Translations under genes and position numbers: made by a program
Shown here: positions 14,551-23,806 of the stretch, piece by piece
Numbering within the stretch: position 1 is the stretch's first letter
Layout of the letters: every line of letters starts with the position of its first letter
The notes under the pieces: generated by a model
Told to the model about the DNA's origin: nothing
Databases searched by the model: none
What the model saw: the letters and a program-made list of their open reading frames with translations, nothing else
Assembly (NCBI RefSeq): GCF_023554995.1
Contig: NZ_JAMJPK010000004.1
Coordinates: 62,001 to 126,000 of the forward strand
From: Halomonas gemina
GTDB lineage: Bacteria > Pseudomonadota > Gammaproteobacteria > Pseudomonadales > Halomonadaceae
Length of the DNA stretch: 64,000 bases
Direction of reading: 5' to 3'

Positions 14551-16488
14551 TTACGCCTCCTCGCGCACCAGTTGGATCAGGCTGCCGCTGCGGATCATGG
14601 CGATCTGGCGCTCGGACAGGCCGTGGTGCAGGGTGTAGTGCTCCGCCTTGGTGCGGTTGTGCAGCGTGACCTGATCGCCGCTGTCGAGGGCGCTGACCGG
14701 GTCGTCCAGGGTCAGTTCGTCCTCCTGGTCGATGCGCTCCAGGTCGTCGGGGTCGGCGAAGGTCAGCGGCACGACGCCGAAGTTGGCCAGGTTCTGCCAG
14801 TGGATGCGGCCGTAGGAGATCGCGCAGACCGCGCGCAGCCCCAGGTAGCGGGGGGCAATGGCGGCGTGCTCGCGGCTCGAGCCCTGGCCGTAGTTGCGGC
14901 CGGCGACGAGGAAGAAGCCGTCGCCGTCGAGCGCCCTGGCGCGTTGGCTGAAGCCGGGGTCGACGGCCCGGAACACGTACTCGGCGATGGCCGGGATGTT
15001 GCTGCGCAGGGGCAGCACCTCGGCCCCGGCGGGCATGATCTCGTCGGTGGAGACGTCGTCGCCCAGCTTCAGCAGCACCGGGCCGGAGAAGCGGGCGGGT
15101 ATGGGCTCGAACTCGGGCAGCGACTTGATGTTGGGCCCCTTGATCAGCGCCACCAGGTCGCCGTCCTCAGCGGGGGGAACCAGCATCTCGCGGTTGATCG
15201 CCAGCGGCTCGGGCTCCTCGACCCGTGGGTACGCCATGTCCAGCTCGCGAGGATCGGTGATCCGGCCGGTCAGGGCGGAGGCGGTGGCGGTTTCCGGGCT
15301 GCACAGGAAGACCCGGTCCTCGGGGGTGCCGGAGCGGCCCGGGAAGTTACGCGGCACGGTGCGCAGGCTGTTGCGGTCCGTGGCCGGTGCCTGGCCCATA
15401 CCGATGCAGCCGTTGCAGCCGGCCTGGTGCAGGCGGGCACCGGCGCGGATCAGCCGCGACAGGTAGCCGTGACTGGCAAGGTTCTCGAGGATCTGGCGCG
15501 ACGTGGGGTTGACGTCGAAGGAGACGCCCGGCGCTATCCGGCGGTCCTCGACCATCATCGCCGGCACGGCGAAGTCGCGAAAGCCCGGATTGGCCGAGGA
15601 GCCCACGTAGGCCTGGTAGATCTCCTCGCCGGCCACCTCGCGCACCGGCTTGACCTTGCCGGGGCTGCTCGGCAGGGCGATCAGCGGCTCGAGGGTGGAG
15701 AGGTCCAGTTCGACACGCTCATCGTAGTCGGCGCCATCATCGGCGAGCAGCTCCCGCCAGTCGTCGCCGCGCTCCTGACGCACCAGGAAACGCTTCACCT
15801 CGCCGTCGGAGGGAAACACCGAGGTCGTCGCTCCCATCTCGGTGCCCATGTTGGCGATCACGTGGCGATCCATGGCGGAGAGGGCAGCGAGGCCGGGGCC
15901 GTAGTACTCGAAGACCTTGCCGACGCCGCCCTTGACGTCGAAGCGGCGCAGCAGCTCCAGCACCACGTCCTTGGCGCTGACCCAGTCGGGCAACTCGCCG
16001 GTCAACTCCACCCCCACCACCCTGGGCATGTGCAGGTAGAGCGGCTTGTCGGCCATGGCCAGGGCCACCTCCAGGCCGCCGGCGCCGGTGGCGAACATGC
16101 CCAACGCCCCGGCGGCCGGGGTGTGGCTGTCCGAGCCGACCAGGGTCTTGCCGGGTATGCCGAAGCGTTCCTGGTGGACCGGATGGCTGACGCCGTTGCC
16201 GGCCGGGCTGAACCAGGCGCCGAACTTGCGGCAGGCGCTCTGCAGGAAGAGGTGGTCGTCGGGGTTCTTGAAGTCCTCCTGCAAAAGATTGTGGTCGACG
16301 TACTGGGCCGAGAGCTCGGTGTGCACGCGGCCGACCCGCATGGCCTCGAACTCCAGCATCACCAGGGTGCCGGTGGCGTCCTGGGTCAGCGTCTGGTCGA
16401 TGGCAAGCCCGATCTCCTCGCCCGGCTCCATCCTGCCTGACACCAGATGGGACTCGATCAGCTTGCGGGTCACGTTGAGCCGTGTCAT
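14551..16488 (-). CDS. Aconitate hydratase (about 645-residue aconitase subfamily)
   Basis: The 645-residue protein has the aconitase core (about 1-400) and the swivel domain (about 470-640) in one chain. Motifs include DQTLTQDATG, VGSDSHTPAAGALGMFATGAGG, the cysteine pair C358-N-G-C361 and the swivel signature GRNYGQGSSREHAAIAPRYLGL. It is shorter than AcnA/AcnB and fits the putative-aconitase subfamily. Where classical aconitases have the first cluster cysteine (GSCTN) this one reads GSSAN (297-300). It would convert citrate to isocitrate in the TCA cycle. It stands alone between a deletion remnant and a broken ligase gene. Confidence 0.85.
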   Translation of the reverse strand: MTRLNVTRKLIESHLVSGRMEPGEEIGLAIDQTLTQDATGTLVMLEFEAMRVGRVHTELSAQYVDHNLLQEDFKNPDDHLFLQSACRKFGAWFSPAGNGVSHPVHQERFGIPGKTLVGSDSHTPAAGALGMFATGAGGLEVALAMADKPLYLHMPRVVGVELTGELPDWVSAKDVVLELLRRFDVKGGVGKVFEYYGPGLAALSAMDRHVIANMGTEMGATTSVFPSDGEVKRFLVRQERGDDWRELLADDGADYDERVELDLSTLEPLIALPSSPGKVKPVREVAGEEIYQAYVGSSANPGFRDFAVPAMMVEDRRIAPGVSFDVNPTSRQILENLASHGYLSRLIRAGARLHQAGCNGCIGMGQAPATDRNSLRTVPRNFPGRSGTPEDRVFLCSPETATASALTGRITDPRELDMAYPRVEEPEPLAINREMLVPPAEDGDLVALIKGPNIKSLPEFEPIPARFSGPVLLKLGDDVSTDEIMPAGAEVLPLRSNIPAIAEYVFRAVDPGFSQRARALDGDGFFLVAGRNYGQGSSREHAAIAPRYLGLRAVCAISYGRIHWQNLANFGVVPLTFADPDDLERIDQEDELTLDDPVSALDSGDQVTLHNRTKAEHYTLHHGLSERQIAMIRSGSLIQLVREEA

Positions 16489-16605
16489 GACGCGCTCCCG
16501 TCGCGGCTTCGACTTCAGTCTAGCAGTCGGGTGTAGCCGGCCCTGGCGAAAGAGCCCTTATACTGAGAGTAGTGGCCAAGCGCCGACACCAGGGGGAGGG
16601 AGGCC

Positions 16606-17617
16606 ATGCGACACCTGAACGTGGCCGTGCTGCTCGGTGATCCCCGCCTGCCGTATGCCTATGCCGTCGACGGCCGCTTCGGCCACGAGGAGCTCGAGGC
16701 GGTCGAGCGCCTGCGTGAGGCGCTGGGCCAGCTCCCCGACTATCGCTTCAGCTACCTCGACGACCATGCCGCCCTGATCGACGATCTGCGCGCCCTACCG
16801 CCGGACCTGGTGTTGAACTTCTGCGACACCGGCTTTCGTAACGACTGGGAGCTGGAGCGCGATATTCCGGCACTGCTGGAGATCCTGGGCATCCCCTATA
16901 CCGGCGCCGACCCCATGAGTATCAGCCTGACCACCGACAAGGCGCTGGTTCGGGCGCTGGCGGCGGGGCAGGGCATCGCCGTGCCCAACGAGACCTACGT
17001 GGAGCTTGCCGCCGACCCGGTGGTGTTGCCGAGCATCTATCCCTGCCTGATCAAGCCCAACAGCAGTGGCGGGAGCTTCGGCATTACCCGCGACTGCGTG
17101 GTGCACGACGCCCAGGAGGCGGAGGCCGGCCGGACAGCCCGCGGTGGCTGATGCGCTGATCCAGGACTTCCTCACCGGGGCCGAGTATACGGTCGGACTG
17201 ATCGGCAATCCGTCGCCGGGTTTCACGGTGCTGCCGCCGCTTCAGAACGATTACGGCGCCCTCGACCCCGGCCTGCCGCCGATTCTCACCTACGGCTCCA
17301 AGGCCGACCCCGACTCGCCCTACTGGGAGAAGCTGCGCTTCCGTCGCGCCGAGATCGACGACGTCAAGTGGAGCCAGCTGGTCGATCAGTCGGTGAGGCT
17401 GTTCCGCCGGCTGGGCCTGCGCGATTACGCGCGTATCGATTTCCGCGAGGGCGAGGATGGCCAGCCACGGCTGCTCGACGTTAACACCAACCCCACCTGG
17501 TATTGGGACGGCAAGCTGGCGCTGATGGCCGAATGGGCCGGCTACCCCTACCACGAGCTGCTGCGCCTGATCCTCGAGGCGGCGGTGGCGCGCTACGGAC
17601 TCGAGCCGTCACCCTGA
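16606..17617 (+). pseudogene. ATP-grasp ligase (D-alanine-D-alanine ligase-like), frameshifted
   Basis: The first frame (16606-17151) encodes the N-terminal and central ATP-grasp regions: VLLGDPRLPYAYAV, GIPYTGADPMSISLTTDK and PCLIKPNSSGGSFGI. The second frame, in the +1 phase and ending at 17617, continues with DALIQDFLTGAEYTVGLIGN and the ATP/Mg site RIDFREGEDGQPRLLDVNTNPTW. The join near 17115-17145 lacks several expected residues as well as the phase, so a small deletion rather than a single-base error is likely. The intact product would be about 340 residues. A good ribosome site (GGGAGGGAGG) precedes the ATG. Confidence 0.7.
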
Positions 17618-17630
17618 CGCCTGATGGCGC

Positions 17631-18125
17631 TTACAGCCGCTCGCGGATCACCTCCTCGTCCCAGTCGCGGCGGGCGAACAGCGCGTTGCCCTCGTAGGCC
17701 TTGAGCGTGCCGCGGATGCGGAAGCGCTCCGCGGTGGCGGTGAGCTGGGTGCGGCATTCCAGCCGCGTCGACCAGTCGCCGCCGGTGGAGGCGATGCGGT
17801 AGACCGACATGCCGCTGGTCAGGTCGCGCTCCACCTGGCGACGGAAGGGCGCGACGCTCAGCGTGGTCATCTCCGGCATGGGGGCACGCTCCGGCGGCTC
17901 GAAGGGGCTCAGCTCGGCCACCTGCAGCGCGTTGAAGCCGCCCCAGGAGATGCCCATCATGCCCACCTCGCCGCTGTACCAGGGCTGCGCCGCCAGCCAG
18001 TCGATGGCCTCCACGGCGTCGTCGAGCTCCTGGGGCAGGTATTCGTCGAGCAGCAAGCCGTCGGACTCGCCGCTGCCGCGCAGGTCGAGGCGGATGCAGG
18101 CGCGCGTAATCGGGACGTACCCCTT
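17631..18125 (-). pseudogene. CocE/NonD (S15) family hydrolase remnant with lost N-terminus and internal deletion
   Basis: After a stop at 18128 the frame opens as YVPITRACIRLDLRGSGESDG and runs through DDAVEAIDWLAAQPWYSGEVGMMGISWGGFNALQVA. This is the strand-helix-nucleophile region of S15-type alpha/beta hydrolases, with Ser in GISWGG. The next residues (SPFEPPERAPMPEMTTLSVAPFRRQ) belong to the far C-terminal part, so about 300 central residues, including the acid and His, are gone. It is certainly non-functional as that enzyme. It converges on the broken ligase gene. Confidence 0.65.
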
Positions 18126-18178
18126 TTACTCCTCCGCCAATGACTCCCCCGTCGGGGTCGCGCTGAGCACAGTGGTGC

Positions 18179-18886
18179 TCAGGCGCTGACCGGTTTGGGT
18201 TCGCCGGCAAAGACGCTCAGTCCCAGCCAGCGCTGCATGCTGGCCTGCAGTTGGCGTGCCCCGGTCAGCCGGAGCTTGCCACTGGCGAGTGCCTCCGCCA
18301 CGGTCATCAGGCCCATCCAGATAGTGGTCATGGTGCGCAGGTCGCTGACCACGTAGAGATCGACATCGTGACCGGGATCCTTCCTGCACAGATCGACGAT
18401 GCCATCTTCGCCCGACTTGTCGATGATCAGCCACCACTTGGCCCGGCCTGGCGTCACATCGTGGTACAGAATCTGAATCGTGACCCGCTGGGGCGGCAGG
18501 GGCTCGGGATCGAGGTTGCGTCGCATGTCCCACATCAGCAGCGACGGGTCGAGGTTCTTCATGGAGAGCTGTGCTTCCAGCCAGCGCTGTCCCCAGCAGC
18601 CCATCGCCATGATCACCGGTCGTAGTTCCTCGCCGGCCTCGGTCAGCCGGTAAAACGGGTAGCCGGTCTCGGGATCGCGCTGGCGGCTCACCACTCCCAG
18701 CTCTTCCAACTCGCGCAGCCGCTTCGACAGCAGGGCCGGCGAGATATGGGGCAGCCCCCGGCGCAGGTCATTGAAGCGGTGGCTGCCACTCAAGAGCGCA
18801 CGGATGACCAGGATGGTCCAGCGGGTGCTCAGTACTTCCGAGGCCATGGCCACCGGGCAGAACTGCTTGTATCCCCAGTCCGTCAT
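18179..18886 (-). CDS. HxlR family transcriptional regulator with C-terminal SCP2-like domain
   Basis: The 235-residue protein starts MTDWGYKQFCPVAMASEVLSTRW, the typical HxlR winged-helix opening with its conserved Cys. Residues 1-105 form the DNA-binding domain (RFNDLRRGLPHISPALLSKRLRELEELGVV). The remaining 120 residues look like the sterol-carrier-like domain present in longer HxlR proteins and may bind a hydrophobic ligand. The ATG at 18886 was chosen by homology, with an AGGGCC stretch upstream; the open frame extends further but into unrelated sequence. A CTGAGCAC/GTGCTCAG hairpin (18163-18182) overlaps the stop. Confidence 0.85.
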   Translation of the reverse strand: MTDWGYKQFCPVAMASEVLSTRWTILVIRALLSGSHRFNDLRRGLPHISPALLSKRLRELEELGVVSRQRDPETGYPFYRLTEAGEELRPVIMAMGCWGQRWLEAQLSMKNLDPSLLMWDMRRNLDPEPLPPQRVTIQILYHDVTPGRAKWWLIIDKSGEDGIVDLCRKDPGHDVDLYVVSDLRTMTTIWMGLMTVAEALASGKLRLTGARQLQASMQRWLGLSVFAGEPKPVSA

Positions 18887-18953
18887 CGCAGGGCCCTCCT
18901 CGTGTCGGTGGGGTGTCCGCGAGACCCCCGCCAGGTGCGGTACAGATCGTGAA

Positions 18954-19043
18954 TTCCCGCCCCGCCGGCGGCTCGCCGAGATCAAGCGCCGCTGGGATCC
19001 GGACAACCGCTTCCGCGTCAATCGCAATATCGCCCCCGGTTGA
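18954..19043 (+). pseudogene. C-terminal fragment of a BBE-type FAD-dependent oxidoreductase
   Basis: The 29 codons before the TGA at 19041 encode LAEIKRRWDPDNRFRVNRNI, the standard ending (berberine-bridge-like domain) of FAD-linked oxidases of about 460 residues. Nothing upstream belongs to that protein. The N-terminal part of a similar protein lies at about 24623-24829 on the same strand, 5.6 kb further on, so the order of the pieces is reversed. Confidence 0.6.
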
Positions 19044-19066
19044 GCGAGAGGGGAGGGGGCGGGGAC

Positions 19067-19275
19067 AGCTCCGTCCACTTCGAGACGACTGGCCTTGAGC
19101 CGGGACATGTCTACACGCTGTGGTGGGTCGTGGTGAACAACCCCCATGCCTGCGAGGCATACCCGGAATCTTGCACAGGTGAAGATGTCCTCGCCGTGGG
19201 CAATCCCGCCGAGGCGCAGGTTCGCTATGCCGACGGCAACGTCGCCACCGACGACGGCGAGGCCACTCTGGGGTC
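19067..19275 (+). pseudogene. Internal fragment of an extracytoplasmic protein of unknown family
   Basis: In the frame starting at 19040 the stretch SVHFETTGLEPGHVYTLWWV, followed by a Cys-containing NNPHACEAYPESC segment and a YADGNVATDDG segment, looks like part of a secreted beta-sandwich protein. No signal peptide or complete domain is present, and the reading ends at the G9 tract. I cannot name the family. Confidence 0.4.
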
Positions 19276-19288
19276 CCGGGGGGGGGAT
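19275..19288 (+). repeat. Second copy of the CCC-G9-AT tract
   Basis: This is identical to 632-645. Here it lies three bases beyond the stop codon of the minus-strand regulator that ends at 19292, separating it from the secreted-protein fragment. Confidence 0.45.
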
Positions 19289-19291
19289 CCG

Positions 19292-21310
19292 CTATGGGGC
19301 AGAGTTGGCTTGGCCGAACAGCCCATGGCGGCGCAGGCCAGCGAAGAAATGCTCGTTGCGGTCGGCATCGGCATATGGCTGCCAGCGCTTGCGGCTCTCT
19401 AGGAAGCCGGGCCGCAGGCGCTCGGATGCGTGAAGTGCGGCGCGCGCCTCTTCGGTGCGATCGAGGTGCGCGAGGCAGATGGCAAGTCGGAAATGCAGGT
19501 CCGGCTGTTCCGGGCGGAGTTGCACCGCCTTGCGCGCCCAGCGCAAGGCGGTTTCGTATTCGCCGAGAGCGATATGGGCGCGGGCCAGAAATCGCATGAA
19601 GTTGAACCTACGGGGATCACGGGGATTGAGCCGAAGCGCATGCCGCATCTGCGCGATCCCCTCTGCCGTCTGGCCAATCAAATCCAGGCGGTTGCCGAGG
19701 GCCATGCGAGCGAAGGCGTTGCTCGGGTTCAGCTCGATGGCGAGCTCGGTCTCGTCGATTGCCGCCTCGTAGTCCTCTACCCAGGTGTACGCCGTGCCGA
19801 GTGCGTGGTGTGCCGCCGAGGAGTTGGGATCGAGACTCACCGCCTCGCGTGCCGCCGTGAGACCCCGCGCGAGCGCCTCCTCTCGTGAAGCGGCCGCTTC
19901 GTCATGGAAGAGATCGCGAAGATAGCCACTGGCGAGCCCCATGAAGGCGTCACTATAGGCGGGATCCAGCCGCAGCGCCTGCTCGAAGTCGGACCGCGCC
20001 CGCGCATTGTCGTCGGTGGTGAAGTGGTTCAGGAGCGACCAGCCCCGAAGGAAATAGTCCCAGGCGCTCCACTCTTCCGTCCGCTTGGTCATGATCCGAC
20101 GCAGTTCGGCCTGTTGGAGTTCCGGCGCGACCGCCGCCACGATCTTCTCTGCCGCCTCAGCCTGCACCACCAGGATATCGTGCAGATCCAGATCGAAGCG
20201 CTCCGCCCAGAGGTAGCGCGCGGTTGCCACTTCAACCAGGTGAGCGCTGATCCGCAGCTTCGTGCCCGAGCGGCGCACCGAGCCATCGACCAGGTAATGC
20301 GTGCCGAGTTCAGCGGCGATGTCGTGTAGGCCATCGCCGCGTTCGCGATAGCAGAAGGTTGAGCTGCTGGCGATCAGCGGGAAACAGCGCCAGCAGGCGA
20401 GCGCCGTGATGATGTCCTCACTCAGCCCGTCCGCAAAGTAGGTTTGTGACGGATCGCGGCCGAGATTGACGAACGGCAGCACGGCCACCGCCGGTCGCGT
20501 CAGGAGGTAATCCACGGCCGGCGAAGGCGGCGACGACGCCGATTGAGTAGAGGGTTCGGAGGCGGACGCAGGCAGTTCGACCCGGCAGCGGCGGATCTCC
20601 TGATACAGCCGTTCCGTCTCGGCTTCCGGCGGGCTCCCCAGTTCGCGTTCTAACACGGCGCGGCAGACGTGGTACTGCTCGCGCGCTGAGCCGCGGCGGC
20701 CCTGTTCGAGATAGAGTCGGATCAGCTGCCGGTGAACATGCTCCTGAAGCGGGTCGAGCGCCAGCAGGCGAAGCGCCATATCGATGGCGGACTCGGTTCT
20801 GCCCGTCTCCAGTCGATCGGCGAGAAGCCTCGAGAAGACGTCGAGCGCGTGTTCGTGCAACCGCATCCGCTCGATCAGGGACCAGTCGGCAAAGGGGCCG
20901 TCGGCGAGGTTCACCCCCTCGAGGAAGTCGCCCCGGTACAGTGCCGCGGCACGTTCGATTGCGTCAGGTGTGCCGGCCTCATGCAGCCGCTCGAACAGAT
21001 CGACGTCGACCTCAACGGCACTGGGCTCCAGCAGCAGTGCTTCGCCCTGGCTGACAATGATCGCGTCGCCCCGGTCCGCGAGCGCCCGACGCACCAACTT
21101 GAGCGCCTGACGCAGGTTGCGGCGCGCCTCGGACTCGGCGCTGTCGGGCCAGAACATGGCGGCCAGCCCTTCGCGCCCTTGCGGTTGTCCCGGGTGCCGC
21201 GCGAGAAACGCGAGCAACGCTCGTGCTTTCCTCGTCGAAAACACAATGATGGGCCCGGCGCTCCTGCGCACCTCGAAGCCACCGAACAGCCTGACATTCA
21301 ATTCGATCAT
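19292..21310 (-). CDS. SARP/BTAD-type transcriptional regulator with TolB-like and TPR domains
   Basis: The 672-residue protein has four parts. Residues 1-95 are an OmpR/SARP-like winged helix (VRLFGGFEVRR, RKARALLAFLA, EARRNLRQALKLVRRAL). About 95-240 is a BTAD helical domain. About 275-420 is a TolB-N/adenylate-cyclase-associated domain (VAVLPFVNLGRDPSQTYFADGLSEDIITAL). About 430-660 is a run of TPR repeats. Such proteins sense an unknown signal and control nearby genes. It is divergent from the cupin gene at 21458. I prefer the ATG at 21310 (GGTGG upstream) over an in-frame GTG at 21334. Confidence 0.85.
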   Translation of the reverse strand: MIELNVRLFGGFEVRRSAGPIIVFSTRKARALLAFLARHPGQPQGREGLAAMFWPDSAESEARRNLRQALKLVRRALADRGDAIIVSQGEALLLEPSAVEVDVDLFERLHEAGTPDAIERAAALYRGDFLEGVNLADGPFADWSLIERMRLHEHALDVFSRLLADRLETGRTESAIDMALRLLALDPLQEHVHRQLIRLYLEQGRRGSAREQYHVCRAVLERELGSPPEAETERLYQEIRRCRVELPASASEPSTQSASSPPSPAVDYLLTRPAVAVLPFVNLGRDPSQTYFADGLSEDIITALACWRCFPLIASSSTFCYRERGDGLHDIAAELGTHYLVDGSVRRSGTKLRISAHLVEVATARYLWAERFDLDLHDILVVQAEAAEKIVAAVAPELQQAELRRIMTKRTEEWSAWDYFLRGWSLLNHFTTDDNARARSDFEQALRLDPAYSDAFMGLASGYLRDLFHDEAAASREEALARGLTAAREAVSLDPNSSAAHHALGTAYTWVEDYEAAIDETELAIELNPSNAFARMALGNRLDLIGQTAEGIAQMRHALRLNPRDPRRFNFMRFLARAHIALGEYETALRWARKAVQLRPEQPDLHFRLAICLAHLDRTEEARAALHASERLRPGFLESRKRWQPYADADRNEHFFAGLRRHGLFGQANSAP

Positions 21311-21457
21311 GTGACCACCGCTGTCGGTCAGCACTTCCCGACAATGTTCACGATCCTATCACGCCACTCAACCCCGTTCTCATCACGCCCGCTACCTAAA
21401 CTTCACCATGCAGCAACCGCGAGTGTTCTGCATGTTACCCATCAGGAGGGCTTCGTC

Positions 21458-21865
21458 ATGATTACCACATCCAGAATCGCCCCTCTTCTTGCCGCTGGGG
21501 CGTTGACCGCTGTATCGGCTCTCGGCACTGCCTTTGCCGACGAGGCACCAAAACTTACGGAAATTCTCAAATCCCCCCTCGCGATCGAGGATGGAAACGA
21601 AGTCATCGTGAGTCACGTCGAGTATCCACCGGGTTTTACCTCACCGGTGCACTACCATACGGGCCATGTGGTCGTTTACATCCTGGAAGGCTCGGGGGCC
21701 ATGAAAGTCGACGGAGACGTCCGCACCGGTGGGCCGGGCGACGTGATCGAGGAGTTGCCCGAGAAGGTGATGGTCATGCGCAATGAGAGCGACTCGGAAT
21801 GGCTCCGCTTCGTCGTCTTCCAAGTGGGGCCCGAAGGAGCGCCCTTTATCGTCAGGACCGAATAG
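21458..21865 (+). CDS. Exported cupin domain protein
   Basis: The 135-residue protein has a signal peptide (about 1-28, ending TAFADE) and a single cupin barrel. Motif 1 is FTSPVHYHTGHVVVYILEG and motif 2 is PGDVIEELPEKVMVMRN; the two His of motif 1 and a Glu could bind a metal, while motif 2 lacks the usual His. Periplasmic cupins of this size are mostly uncharacterised. AGGAGG precedes the ATG. It is divergent from the BTAD regulator, which probably controls it. Confidence 0.82.
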   Translation: MITTSRIAPLLAAGALTAVSALGTAFADEAPKLTEILKSPLAIEDGNEVIVSHVEYPPGFTSPVHYHTGHVVVYILEGSGAMKVDGDVRTGGPGDVIEELPEKVMVMRNESDSEWLRFVVFQVGPEGAPFIVRTE

Positions 21866-21962
21866 CGTGGAGGGCCATGCATGGCGTGGAAGAGGCGGCG
21901 CATGTTCGAAGAATTGGCTTCATCCTGGGTCTGAGAATGTCCAGGAAGCCAGCATCGCCGGA

Positions 21963-23627
21963 TTACTGCTCAGGCATGCCGGCGAGACGCAGGCCTTCGA
22001 GGACGCGCTTAAATCCCGGGCCCATCCAGGAGTGGCTGGCGCGCAGCGTCTCGATCGTGGTTCGGTCGCTATACGCCAGGGCCATGGAGTGCTCGAGCGC
22101 GGCACGCGCCTCTTCCTCGCGGCCGTTCAAGGCCAGGGCGGCGGCCAAGGCGAAGTTCGCCGTCGGGTCATTGGGTGAACCGGCGATCGCGCGGTTCAGT
22201 GCGGTGATAGCCTTGGCATCCTGTTCGTCGTGCAAATACGCGAACCCCATGTAGGTATATTTCGAAGACGGCCGGAACCTTGGATTCAGGCGCAGGGCTT
22301 GTCGAAAGTGCGGCACGCCTTCGCCCGGCTTTCCCAGCGCCATGTTGGTCAGGCCGGCACACACATACGCACAATCGTTGTTGGGATTAAGTTCCATTGC
22401 GGTATGACATGAAGCCAGACCCCGCTCTGGCTGTCCGTTCCGGGCATAGCCCACCCCTACCATCCAGTGCCCTTCGGCGTCCTTCGGATCGAGCGATACG
22501 GCCCGCTGTGCCGCGTCGAGGGACAGGTCTTTCGAGTTCGCCACCGAGACGCCGGGGATGGGGCGCGTGCTCGCCGCGAAATGGACGAATGCCAGCCCAC
22601 TCCATGCCGATGCGATGCCGGGGTCGAGTTCCACCGCCTTGTCCAGTAGCGCCTTGGCGTCCTGAAAATCTTCCGCGCTATCGGGGTTGAACAACAGCAC
22701 ATTGCCACGCAGCGCGTAGTCCCAGGCATCGAGGCTTGCCATCGGCCGTTGCCTCTCGCTATCCGCCTCACGCAGCTCGGCCTTCAGCGCCGCGGCGATC
22801 TGCCCGGTTACGTTGTCCAGAACCGAGAACACATCCGTCAAGGAACGGTCGTACCGGTCCGACCAGACGTGACGACGGGTCTGGCCATCGATCAGCTGTG
22901 CATTGATGCGAACCTGGTCGCCGGATTGGCGGACGCTCCCTTCGAGGACATAGCGGACCCCCAGGTCGGCTGCCACGTCCTTCACGTCGACCGCGTTTCC
23001 CTTGAAAGTGAATGAGGTGCGACGCGCGATGACGAAGGCACCTCGGATACGTGACAGGTCCGTGATCAGGTCTTCCGTGAAGGCGTCGGCAAAATATTCC
23101 TGGTCGGGATCACCGGAGAGATTGTCGAATGGCAGGACGACGATAGAGGGTTTGGCAGGAAGCGAAGGCTCGGTAACTGAGCTTTCAGCCTGCCACCATA
23201 CGGCACCCAACACCCCCAGAACGAGGAGCACAATAACCGGCCCCGCCAAGACCCAGACACGGAGGCGGGGCTTCGCATGAAATGCCCTGACCCGGGCGTC
23301 ACCTTCTTCGCCCCCTTCGAGACAGTCGGTCTCGGCCACAAACTGGAAGCCCCGCTTGGGATAGGTCCGCAGGAACTTCTGCTGAGCGCGATCGTCGCCC
23401 AGCGCCCTGCGGACCGCACGGATGCGCGTGTTGAGCGCCGCATCGGAAACGACGCGTCCCTGCCAGATCTCGTCGATCAGTTCGTCCTTGGTGACGATGC
23501 GGTCCCGATTCTCGACAAGGTACTGCAGCAGGTGCAAGACCTGCGGCTCAAGCGCGACGGGTTGGCCGGAATCGAGCAACCGGGCCGCCTCCGGATCGAA
23601 CTCGAACCTTTCGAAGCGATAGATCAT
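21963..23627 (-). CDS. CadC-like winged-helix regulator with membrane helix, TolB-like domain and TPR repeats
   Basis: The protein of about 554 residues begins with a CadC/ToxR-type winged helix (about 1-98; EPQVLHLLQYLVENRDRIVTKDELIDEIW and AALNTRIRAVRRALGDD). A membrane helix (about 122-144), a TolB-N-like periplasmic domain (VVLPFDNLSGDPDQEYFADAFTEDLITDL) and TPR repeats to the end follow. It resembles a one-component membrane-bound regulator. Start options are the ATG at 23627 and a GTG at 23636. It is divergent from a small secreted protein, the same arrangement as the BTAD/cupin pair next to it, and shares the TolB-TPR module with that regulator. Confidence 0.87.
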   Translation of the reverse strand: MIYRFERFEFDPEAARLLDSGQPVALEPQVLHLLQYLVENRDRIVTKDELIDEIWQGRVVSDAALNTRIRAVRRALGDDRAQQKFLRTYPKRGFQFVAETDCLEGGEEGDARVRAFHAKPRLRVWVLAGPVIVLLVLGVLGAVWWQAESSVTEPSLPAKPSIVVLPFDNLSGDPDQEYFADAFTEDLITDLSRIRGAFVIARRTSFTFKGNAVDVKDVAADLGVRYVLEGSVRQSGDQVRINAQLIDGQTRRHVWSDRYDRSLTDVFSVLDNVTGQIAAALKAELREADSERQRPMASLDAWDYALRGNVLLFNPDSAEDFQDAKALLDKAVELDPGIASAWSGLAFVHFAASTRPIPGVSVANSKDLSLDAAQRAVSLDPKDAEGHWMVGVGYARNGQPERGLASCHTAMELNPNNDCAYVCAGLTNMALGKPGEGVPHFRQALRLNPRFRPSSKYTYMGFAYLHDEQDAKAITALNRAIAGSPNDPTANFALAAALALNGREEEARAALEHSMALAYSDRTTIETLRASHSWMGPGFKRVLEGLRLAGMPEQ

Positions 23628-23806
23628 GGCTGACACCGACTTCCGTCATGAAAAATCATGGAAAAAACAGCAAAATTCATGCGTTCTTAAAGCGGCACGC
23701 TCTAATCCGCGCCATCATTAACTTGTGTCCTGGCTCGAGGTGGTCCCGAACGGTCTCCTTGTCTCTTGGCGCAGGATTTTTCGTAACCAACCGGAGGAGA
23801 ATGTCC

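Noticed and set aside
18889..19147. Longer N-terminus for the HxlR regulator
   Set aside because: The frame is open upstream but the added residues show no family similarity and overlap the oxidoreductase fragment; MTDWGYKQFCP is a typical HxlR start.
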